DNA of 34,155 nucleotides. It comes from Chloroflexota bacterium. Its GTDB lineage: Bacteria > Chloroflexota > Anaerolineae > Aggregatilineales > Phototrophicaceae. Shown here in pieces: positions 1 to 6,627 of the stretch (the stretch's first letter is position 1; the number at the start of each line of letters is the position of its first letter). The notes beneath the pieces were generated by a model, which was not told the origin of the DNA, ran no database searches, and saw only the letters and a list, made by a program, of their open reading frames with translations. A program made the translations under genes and the position numbers. Location: positions 1 through 34,155 of the forward strand of contig WTGB01000113.1 in assembly GCA_011523735.1 (NCBI GenBank), given 5' to 3'.

Positions 1-22
1 TGGGGATGTTTTGGTGTGGAGG

Positions 23-117
23 GGGCGAGTCACCGCCTCGCCCCTACGGGTTTCGATCTGGTGGGTGGGCGAGTCACCGCCTCGCCCCTACACGGTTTCG
101 ATCTGGTGGGTGGGCGA
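23..117. repeat. Tandem array of 25-bp palindromic repeat (2 full copies plus a truncated third)
   Basis: Full copies lie at 23-47 and 67-91, each with GGGCGAG and CTCGCCC arms followed by CTAC. A third begins at 112 but diverges after GGGCGA. The copies are joined by a shared spacer (about 20 bp, containing TTTCGATCTGGTGGGT), so the array has a 44-45 bp period. On the minus strand each unit begins GTAG followed by the hairpin. The same element recurs at 10502-10529, 22737-22761 and 22798-22822. No gene is convincing in 1-396; the small open frame through the repeats looks like an artefact of the tandem array. Confidence 0.85.
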
Positions 118-253
118 TCTGATTTGATAGGTCGCATCGACAGCACCAGGCCGTCAGTCGTCCGTGCGGGTTTGTGTGGGGAGGGGTGGCGGATAAACTA
201 ATTCAGATCGTGGCTGTCGTATTTCGTTTCAATCTCCTCGGCAAAACTAATTC

Positions 254-282
254 TTGAAATACGAGATGATATGGGCTAATAT
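254..282 (+). promoter_or_regulatory. Sigma70-type promoter for the SH3-domain protein gene
   Basis: TTGAAA at 254-259 and TAATAT at 277-282 are separated by exactly 17 bp, close to the housekeeping consensus. It lies in an AT-rich stretch (about 195-340) that contrasts with the GC-rich surroundings. It points toward the gene starting at 397, giving a leader of roughly 105 nt. Predicted from sequence only. Confidence 0.6.
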
Positions 283-291
283 ATCTCGTAT
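259..291. promoter_or_regulatory. Inverted repeat overlapping the promoter (candidate operator)
   Basis: ATACGAGAT (259-267) is perfectly inverted as ATCTCGTAT (283-291), with 15 bp between. The arms flank the -10 element and overlap the end of the -35, where a repressor would block polymerase. A further half-site in inverse orientation, TCGTATTTC at 217-225, matches GAAATACGA at 256-264. AAACTAATTC is also directly repeated at 195-204 and 244-253. No regulator gene is next to it. Confidence 0.45.
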
Positions 292-396
292 CTTCCTTCT
301 CCTCTCTGATACTTAACTGATATTATATACTATTACGAAGTTGGCAATCCAGCTTGAGGTTGCTGGCCTTTGTACGCGCTTGGAGGACAGTTCACC

Positions 397-1380
397 GTGA
401 AACATTTAATGCTTGCTTTACTTTTGCTTCTTGCTTTATCCGCTCTGTCGTTCGCCCACAATTCATGTGAGTGGCATAAGGCCAACGATAACCCTCCCGA
501 TTACGATCACTACAATCAGTATCACGATGGCAGTAGGCCTAGAGATGGAATCGGCTGCGAGAGGGAATTCCCGCCAGGTACGCGCGACACTTCGCAGTCT
601 GCGACCATCCAGCCTACTGCCATACCACTTGTCACAACCATACAGACCAGCCAAGTATCCTTTGACAACATCCAAATTGCGCCTGAGAACCGCTGCTCGC
701 CCTATGACCGCGATGATTATTACTACCCGCAAAGTATTGAGCTGCGCATCATCTCGGAGAATCTAGGCGGGCGCATCACCAGCCCGTATACAGACGAGAT
801 GTTCGGCAGCCGCTACGAAACAGACATTGAACATATCGTAGCAACATCGGAGGCGCACGATAGCGGTTTATGTTCGGCTTCCCTGACAATCCGCCGTCAG
901 TTTGCCCAAGACTTGCTCAATTTGACGCTCGCCAGTCCGTATTTGAATCGTTACGACAAGGTTGCCAAAGACCTGGCAGAATGGTTGCCGCCACAGAACC
1001 AATGCTGGTATGTGCAGGTAGTAGTGAGTGTCAAGTCGAAGTACAACTTGACTATGGATAGCGCAGAGGCGGCCGTTGCACGGCGTTTGCTGAATGAGTG
1101 CGGCAGGGATGATTCTGCGCAGGCAGACGGCGATAGTAGCGCGCAGGAAACAGTATTAGTGTCTGCCGATCCGGTGCTTTGGGCTCGACTATTACACCGG
1201 TCGAACTTTCGCGCACGCGCTGGTATAGAGAACACAATAGTCGGCGTCGCTGACAGAGGCAGCATGTTTCGCCATATACAGACCGGTATCGACAATGAAG
1301 CGCAGTGGTGGTATCAGGTAGAATTGCCAAGGGGCTGGGGATGGATACGCTCGGATTTGGTCGAGCTAGCGTGGCAATAG
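397..1380 (+). CDS. Secreted protein with C-terminal SH3-like domain
   Basis: A 327-residue protein of unknown function. The GTG start at 397 is chosen because GGAGGA sits at 382-387 and translation then opens with a clean signal peptide: KHLM, a leucine-rich core, then a likely cut near SFA-HN. An upstream in-frame TTG at 370 lacks a ribosome site. The middle is low in recognisable motifs but Cys-containing (for example NRCSPYD, NQCWYVQ), with several charged and Tyr-rich stretches. The last about 60 residues look like a bacterial SH3 domain: FRARAGIENTIVG, then WWYQVELPRGWGWIRSDLVEL, the usual WYxV...GWI pattern. Such domains often bind cell-wall or surface ligands, so an extracytoplasmic role is inferred. 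The gene and its upstream region are richer in AT than the neighbours, which may mean a separate origin. It has its own promoter and is not clearly in an operon. Confidence 0.75.
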   Translation: MKHLMLALLLLLALSALSFAHNSCEWHKANDNPPDYDHYNQYHDGSRPRDGIGCEREFPPGTRDTSQSATIQPTAIPLVTTIQTSQVSFDNIQIAPENRCSPYDRDDYYYPQSIELRIISENLGGRITSPYTDEMFGSRYETDIEHIVATSEAHDSGLCSASLTIRRQFAQDLLNLTLASPYLNRYDKVAKDLAEWLPPQNQCWYVQVVVSVKSKYNLTMDSAEAAVARRLLNECGRDDSAQADGDSSAQETVLVSADPVLWARLLHRSNFRARAGIENTIVGVADRGSMFRHIQTGIDNEAQWWYQVELPRGWGWIRSDLVELAWQ

Positions 1381-1463
1381 GAAGTTTCCGAAGCCTTGCT
1401 GTGTCAGTTTGGCATATAGTTCCCAAAATTTAGCAGTACCGGATTAGCCATACAGGAACATCT

Positions 1464-2435
1464 ATGATCCAAATTGCCGAGATGCTCCCGCCTGTCTATT
1501 CGCCGCTCTGGGACCTGGTCGCGCAATGCGGCGTCAGAAAAGTAGTCGGCGCCCTCGATCTTGACCATCAGCTGAGCCATGAGGCGCCCTGGTCCCATGC
1601 CTCGCTCCTGCGCGTCAAGAATGCCTATGAAGACCGGGGCTTCGAGCTGGCCGTCATCGAAAGCCGCCCGCCCTTGACCAAAGCGAAGCTCGGGCTGGAA
1701 GGACGGGACGAAGAAATCGCGACAGTCTGCGAATTGCTGGACAGCATGGGCAGGCTGGGGATCGGCGTCTGGTGTTACGAGTGGATGCCGGTGATGAACT
1801 GGCTGCGCACCTCAACGACGATTAAGTCCCGCGGCGGAGCGCTGGTCACCGGCTACGACCACAGTAAGATGCTCGATGCTCCCTTGACAGAATACGGCGA
1901 AGTCAGCGAGTCGCAGCTTTGGGACAACCTGCGCTATTTCCTGGAGCGCGTATTGCCGGTCGCCGAGGCGGCCGGCGTCAAGCTGGCCATGCACCCCGAT
2001 GACCCGCCGCTGTCGCCGATCCGGGGATTGGCGAGGATCATGCGCAGCAGCGAGAACTTCCAGCGTCTGCTCGATCTCATTCCGAGCGAGATGAATGGCA
2101 TCGCGCTCTGCCAGGGCAATTTCACGTTGATGACGGAGGATCTGCCCGCGGTCATTCGGCATTTTGCCGACAAGATCTTCTTCGTGCACATGCGCGATGT
2201 GGCGGGGGCGCCAGAGAAATTCGAGGAGACCTTCCACGATGCGGGCCAGACTGACATGGTCGCCTGCATGCGCGCCTATCGAGACATCGGCTTTGAGGGC
2301 GTCCTGCGTCCGGATCATGTGCCGACGATGGCTGGCGATGATAACGACGACGCGGGCTATTCGTCTATTGGCCGGCTCTTCGCTATCGGATACTTAACAG
2401 GAATTCGGGAAACGGTATACGGCGAGGGCGCTTGA
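1464..2435 (+). CDS. Mannonate dehydratase-like TIM-barrel enzyme (UxuA family)
   Basis: A 323-residue cytoplasmic enzyme. UxuA removes water from D-mannonate to give 2-keto-3-deoxy-D-gluconate in hexuronate breakdown. Family signatures are clear: MHPDDPP at about 176-182, LCQGNFTLM at about 215-223, FFVHMRDV at about 239-246 and RPDHVP at about 282-287. These carry the Cys, His and Asp residues expected to bind the divalent metal. It is shorter than E. coli UxuA (about 390 residues), as are many distant homologues, so the exact sugar acid is not assured. The ATG at 1464 follows an AGGA motif (ACAGGAACATCT). It converges on the DHA2 exporter gene with only 7 nt between the stops. Other sugar-acid genes lie at the far end of the window, not adjacent. 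Confidence 0.8.
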   Translation: MIQIAEMLPPVYSPLWDLVAQCGVRKVVGALDLDHQLSHEAPWSHASLLRVKNAYEDRGFELAVIESRPPLTKAKLGLEGRDEEIATVCELLDSMGRLGIGVWCYEWMPVMNWLRTSTTIKSRGGALVTGYDHSKMLDAPLTEYGEVSESQLWDNLRYFLERVLPVAEAAGVKLAMHPDDPPLSPIRGLARIMRSSENFQRLLDLIPSEMNGIALCQGNFTLMTEDLPAVIRHFADKIFFVHMRDVAGAPEKFEETFHDAGQTDMVACMRAYRDIGFEGVLRPDHVPTMAGDDNDDAGYSSIGRLFAIGYLTGIRETVYGEGA

Positions 2436-2442
2436 AATGTAT

Positions 2443-4050
2443 TTAGGCGGGGACCGCAGGCTCGGGCTTGGCATCGCTATCGTCTTCGATATCTTGGCCC
2501 TTTCTAAACTTCAACTCGCTGTCATCAATGACAAATGCGGCGACCAGCGCGCATATCACGCAAGCGGCGGCGCCAATCCACATCAAGATGCTAAATGTCG
2601 AAGCGAATGCCTCCCGAATTACCTGGCGCACTGTTTCCTGTTCTTGATCCGTCAGCGAGTCGGGAATGCTCGTCTCCACCAAGTCGCCCGAGTCAGCCGC
2701 CAAAGCCACCTGCGCATCCGCCGGCAGCGTTTTGACGTAGGGATCATTTATCAACAGTTGGCCGAACCAGGTGATTGCAAGCCCGCCCAGGATGCCGACG
2801 ACCAGCACCTGCCCAACCCGCGCCATGGTGTTATTGACGCCCGACGCGATGCCGGCATTAGCATCCGGCGCCGAAGCCATTGCCGCCATCGTCAGGGGCG
2901 CGAATGATAAACCAAAACCGAAGCCAAAGAGAACGACTGGCAAGAAGAATGTGCTGAGATATTCCGACGAGCCCCCGGTCACGCCAACATTGCCAAAGGT
3001 AAGAAATCCCAAAGCGACAAAAACTAATCCGAGCGCCATGGGAACGCGCGGTCCGCGCCGATCCAGCAGGGGACCGACAAGCGTCGAACTCAGGGTCGCC
3101 ACCAATATCAAGGGAATGATGGAGAGCCCGGTAAAAGTGGCGCTGTAGCCTTGCACCTGTATCAGATTCAGCGGCAGGTACAAAAGCGCCGGCTGGATCA
3201 CGCCATGAAATATCAAAGTGATCGTGTTTGCAGCGCTGAATGTGCGCGACCTGAATAACCACAGCGGTAAAATAGCGTGTTTGCTTTTTCTTTCGCCATG
3301 AAGAAACACGATCAACGCGAGAAGGCCAAGCAAAATGGACAGAAGGATGCGTGGACTGTCAAAGCCATAGGTTGAACTTTCGATGAATCCGAAAGTGATC
3401 CCGCCCAGACCGATGATGATCAGCAAGGCGCCAAAGATGCTCATGCGCCTAGGCGCGTCTTTGTCATAACTCTCGGGAACGTAACGGATCAAAACGAACG
3501 CAGCCAATATGCCCAATGGGATATGGATGAGAAAGATGAGTCGCCACATGCCAAGATCCGTGGCAACCCCAGCAAAAAACGGCGCCAAGCCCGCCACCAA
3601 TACGGTGAATCCCGACCAAAGACCGATCGCCCAGCCTTGGCCCCGCCGACTAAAGTACGCGGAAGCGATGGCCAAGCTGTTCGGCACGATCATCGAACTG
3701 CCAACGCCTTGAGCCAAGCGTCCGGCGATGATTATGTTCGTCGTCGCCGCAAAACCGCAGATTATCGAAGCCAAGCCAAACAGCAGGATGCCTATCAAGC
3801 AGACGCGATTGCGCCCGTAGTGATCACCCATTGATCCTGTCACCACGATCAGCGAGGCTTGCACCATGACGTAAGCGTTGGGAATCCAGATGAGGTCCGC
3901 GCCGCGCGCGCCTAGTTCGCGCTGTATCGCCGGCAATGCAACGTTTAGAGACGAGCTAGCGACAAAAGCCATGCTCGCTGCGGCAATAGTAGCGAAGAGC
4001 ACCCAAAACCCGGCGTCTCCGCTAGTTTCCGCGCGTTTTGATTGGAACAC
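2443..4050 (-). CDS. DHA2-family MFS drug exporter (EmrB/QacA type), copy 1
   Basis: A 535-residue, about 14-helix proton antiporter of the DHA2 family, likely exporting drugs or other amphiphiles across the inner membrane. Visible signatures: the N-terminal helix with LNVALPAIQREL (about 35-46), motif A TGSMGDHYGRN at about 71-81, the RLAQGVGSSMIVPNSLAI stretch at about 111-128, and WRLIFLIHIPLG after helix 5. Motif C (helix 5) is degenerate: residues 151-161 read LVAGLAPFFAG, so the normal Gly-Pro is Ala-Pro. The start is a GTG at 4050 with a poor ribosome site. The tail (about 510-535) is charged and cytoplasmic. It is a paralog of the gene at 4205-5851 and lies 154 bp downstream of it on the same strand. 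No local regulator gene is present. Confidence 0.9.
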   Translation of the reverse strand: MFQSKRAETSGDAGFWVLFATIAAASMAFVASSSLNVALPAIQRELGARGADLIWIPNAYVMVQASLIVVTGSMGDHYGRNRVCLIGILLFGLASIICGFAATTNIIIAGRLAQGVGSSMIVPNSLAIASAYFSRRGQGWAIGLWSGFTVLVAGLAPFFAGVATDLGMWRLIFLIHIPLGILAAFVLIRYVPESYDKDAPRRMSIFGALLIIIGLGGITFGFIESSTYGFDSPRILLSILLGLLALIVFLHGERKSKHAILPLWLFRSRTFSAANTITLIFHGVIQPALLYLPLNLIQVQGYSATFTGLSIIPLILVATLSSTLVGPLLDRRGPRVPMALGLVFVALGFLTFGNVGVTGGSSEYLSTFFLPVVLFGFGFGLSFAPLTMAAMASAPDANAGIASGVNNTMARVGQVLVVGILGGLAITWFGQLLINDPYVKTLPADAQVALAADSGDLVETSIPDSLTDQEQETVRQVIREAFASTFSILMWIGAAACVICALVAAFVIDDSELKFRKGQDIEDDSDAKPEPAVPA

Positions 4051-4204
4051 TGCTTGTCCAGAGATCTTTCAGGTCAGTTGCCACGCTTCCTAAGCATATC
4101 ATAGAAAACGCTAATCCATAAGAAAACAAGCGTGATCTTAACGTTGCTAGTTTCTTAACTGTGGCGAAGACTGGTGACAGAACGCGGGGGATATCCCGGC
4201 ATGC

Positions 4205-5851
4205 TCATTCGGGAAAGGGCAGTTCGCGTTCTATCAGGACAGCGGCCAGGAGCCCGCTTGCTAAGCTCAAACCAGCCGCAATCCACATAATGACGCTGAT
4301 CGAATCCGAGAATGACTTGCTGATCAAATCCTGCAGATAAGACTTGACCTGTGGCACCAAACTTACTGGCAAACTCGTTTCCGCCAGCTTCACCGATTCC
4401 TCGTCGAGCAAGGCGCGGGCTTCAGCCGAAAGCGCTGTAACCGTCGGGTCGCTTAATAGCGCGTTCCTAAACAGCAAAAGCACGATGCCGCCCATGACAG
4501 CGATCGCCAATACTTGCGCCGATCGCGACACCGTATTGTTCAAGCCAGAAGCCATGCCGGCGTGATGCTCGTCCACCGATGCCATAACCGCCGTGGTCAA
4601 TGGCGCTAGCGTGATGCCCATGCCTATTCCAAACAGACAAATCGCGGGAAATAGCGTCGACCAATAAGTATCTTGTCCACTGGCCGGCTCCAGCAAAGCA
4701 AATAATACAAAAGAAACGCTGATGACTACTGGACCGAAAATCAGCGGCATTCGCGGTCCATAGCGATCGACAACACGGCTCATCAAAAAGGAAATGCCCA
4801 CCATCAGCATGGTCATCGGCAGCAAAGCGAAGCCAACAGCCGATTCGGTATACCCTTGCACCTGTATCAAGCTGAGAGGCAGGAAGAAGAGCACACTGTT
4901 CATCGCGCCATAGAGCAGCAGCGTCAGGGTATTGGCGCCAGTGAAGGTGCGCGAGCGAAAGAGATTAAGCGGCATCATCGGGTGATCGCTGTGGCCCTCA
5001 ATCCAGATAAAAGTCGGTAGAATGGCAATCGCGGCGGCGCCGACGAGCAATACCAGCGGGTCGTCAAAACCGCGGCGCGGACCTTCAATGCAGAAGAAAC
5101 CACTGAGCAAGAGCGCCATCGTGCTCAGAAAGGTGCCAGAGATGTCCAACTCCTTCGGCGCTTCTTCATCGTAACTCTCCGGCACAAAGAGGAATAACAC
5201 CAGGATAGCCACGAGGCTCAACGGGATGTTGACAATGAAAATGAGCCGCCACAATCCAGCCTCGGCCAGCAAGCCCCCCAAGATGGGACCTGCGCCGGAA
5301 ACCAGCATGGTAAAGGCGGACCACACGCCAATTGACCAACTCCGCCGATGATGAGCGAAGAAGGCGCCAACCAGAGCCAGGCTGCACGTGATCATCATGC
5401 CGCCGCCCACGCCTTGCAGCGCCCGCGCCACGATCAGCACTTCGGCCGAATCCGTAAAGCCGCAGACGAGCGATGCCAGGGCGAATAGCAGAATGCCCGC
5501 AATGTAAATCCGCTTGCGCCCGTAATGGTCGCCGAAAGACCCGCTGAGAAATATGAAGGCAGCTTGCAAGAGCGAATAGGCGTTGACGATCCAGATAAGG
5601 TCAGTGCCGCTAGCCGATAAATCGCGCTGAATAGCGGGCAGCGCTACACTCAGCGCAGTGCTGACCATGAAGACCATGCTGGGGGCCAATATGGTGGCGA
5701 CCAAGACCCAGAAGTCCAATCGCCAGCTATCGCTCAACCGCTCGCCCGCATCCAAGGTGTTGATATGATTTGCCTCAAAAGCATGTGTGTTTAATGGACA
5801 GCCAAACTTGCCAGGCTGGATTGCATTCCGCCATAGGAATGAACAACCCAC
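4205..5851 (-). CDS. DHA2-family MFS drug exporter (EmrB/QacA type), copy 2
   Basis: A protein of up to 548 residues, paralogous to its downstream neighbour, with the same 14-helix plan. Motif A is GSFGDHYGRKR at about 104-114. The motif C region is intact (LVSGAGPILGG), followed by WRLIFIVNIPLS. LSVALPAIQRDL lies in helix 1 at about 68-79. The start is uncertain: the longest frame begins at GTG 5851 without a good ribosome site and with an inverted repeat just upstream. An in-frame TTG at 5753-5755 would remove a 32-residue leader that has no match to the family and leave the usual short N-terminus. The coding end and function class are secure; the substrate is unknown. Confidence 0.88.
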   Translation of the reverse strand: MGCSFLWRNAIQPGKFGCPLNTHAFEANHINTLDAGERLSDSWRLDFWVLVATILAPSMVFMVSTALSVALPAIQRDLSASGTDLIWIVNAYSLLQAAFIFLSGSFGDHYGRKRIYIAGILLFALASLVCGFTDSAEVLIVARALQGVGGGMMITCSLALVGAFFAHHRRSWSIGVWSAFTMLVSGAGPILGGLLAEAGLWRLIFIVNIPLSLVAILVLFLFVPESYDEEAPKELDISGTFLSTMALLLSGFFCIEGPRRGFDDPLVLLVGAAAIAILPTFIWIEGHSDHPMMPLNLFRSRTFTGANTLTLLLYGAMNSVLFFLPLSLIQVQGYTESAVGFALLPMTMLMVGISFLMSRVVDRYGPRMPLIFGPVVISVSFVLFALLEPASGQDTYWSTLFPAICLFGIGMGITLAPLTTAVMASVDEHHAGMASGLNNTVSRSAQVLAIAVMGGIVLLLFRNALLSDPTVTALSAEARALLDEESVKLAETSLPVSLVPQVKSYLQDLISKSFSDSISVIMWIAAGLSLASGLLAAVLIERELPFPE

Positions 5852-5858
5852 ATGACAG

Positions 5859-5881
5859 ATCGAGCCTTGCTCCGGCTCGAT
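5859..5881. promoter_or_regulatory. 8-bp perfect inverted repeat upstream of DHA2 exporter copy 2
   Basis: ATCGAGCC (5859-5866) and GGCTCGAT (5874-5881) are separated by 7 nt. It lies immediately before the longest possible start of the exporter and is not followed by a T-run on the minus strand. It is therefore more likely an operator or leader hairpin than a terminator for the YtxH-like gene at 5980. A TTGACA-like -35 (TGTCAA at 5960-5965, minus strand) lies upstream but has no good -10 partner. Confidence 0.4.
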
Positions 5882-5979
5882 TCAGTCCGACTGTTCAAAC
5901 GCAAGCGCTGACAGGGTTCGTCTCGGTTTCAGCGCATCGACTGGAAACGGAACTGCCGCTGTCAAGACACACTTAGCAA

Positions 5980-6189
5980 TTATAGCTTATTGGAATTTTT
6001 GCCCAAGTCCGCCAGTTCTTGTTCCAATTCGGAACGGCGTTCCGCGCTCGCCTTCCGACCGGCGGCTAAGGCGCGTTCATAATGCGCCCGCAACTCATCG
6101 GAAGACAGCGGAGAAAAGAAGCTGACCAGCAAGGCGCCGATTGCCGCGCCGATGCCCAAGCCCAAAAGCAAACTCAGAAATTTACGCAT
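5980..6189 (-). CDS. Small YtxH-like membrane protein
   Basis: A 69-residue protein with one N-terminal Gly/Ala/Leu-rich helix (LLLGLGIGAAIGALLVSFF, about 7-25), then a charged helical tail predicted as coiled coil (about 30-65, many E, R and A). The layout matches YtxH-domain proteins: a glycine-zipper helix, a short FFSP turn and an amphipathic tail. Such proteins are often stress-linked, but no biochemical role is firm. The ATG at 6189 has AGGAT very close upstream. It is transcribed with the small membrane gene at 6266-6538 and precedes the exporter genes on the same strand. Confidence 0.7.
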   Translation of the reverse strand: MRKFLSLLLGLGIGAAIGALLVSFFSPLSSDELRAHYERALAAGRKASAERRSELEQELADLGKNSNKL

Positions 6190-6265
6190 AATCCTAACTC
6201 ATATTAATACCAGCAGGTATTGTCTGCTTTATCATAGGCGCTATCCACGACGCAGCGGGCTGGAA

Positions 6266-6538
6266 TCACAAAAAGATGATGAGCGGCGGCGCAGCGACAA
6301 TCACGCCAAAGGCGCCCAAGCCGTAGGGAAGTTTCAAGAAAAGCAGGCAGCCGGTCGCGAGGCAGATCAAACCGGCATCGCGGCAGAAACGCTCCCATTT
6401 CCGCGTGGATGAACTTCCGAAAGACCGGCGAAACCAGGGAATCCGGTCGACCGCTGACCAGACTATCGCTTCACGAAATAGCAGATGAATCCCGATATAC
6501 CACCAAAACGATGCGATACAGATTTGGATTATCCACAT
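6266..6538 (-). CDS. Small integral membrane protein, unknown function
   Basis: A 90-residue protein when started at ATG 6538, which has GGGAAGG five bases upstream; a start at 6571 has no such site. Two hydrophobic segments are visible: residues 1-22 (MWIIQICIASFWWYIGIHLL) and about 55-90 (LICLATGCLLFL and GAFGVIVAAPPLIIF). They are joined by a basic, Trp- and Arg-rich loop (WFRRSFGSSSTRKWERFC). The C-terminus ends within a helix. I do not recognise the family. It lies between priA and the YtxH-like gene on the same strand. Confidence 0.55.
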   Translation of the reverse strand: MWIIQICIASFWWYIGIHLLFREAIVWSAVDRIPWFRRSFGSSSTRKWERFCRDAGLICLATGCLLFLKLPYGLGAFGVIVAAPPLIIFL

Positions 6539-6627
6539 AAAGCCTTCCCATCGCGACGTCTTTAGGCACATTGTAACGTGGAAACTCCGCCCGTCAACGT
6601 GTGCCCGGTCCCTGCCCGAATCAAACG

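Noticed and set aside
23..117. CRISPR-like array
   Set aside because: Spacers are not unique; the spacing is the same duplicated segment, and the repeat also occurs singly elsewhere with no cas genes.
4188..4197. GGGATATCCC palindrome after the exporter copy 2 stop
   Set aside because: 10 bp, no T-run and no promoter elements around it; expected by chance at this length.
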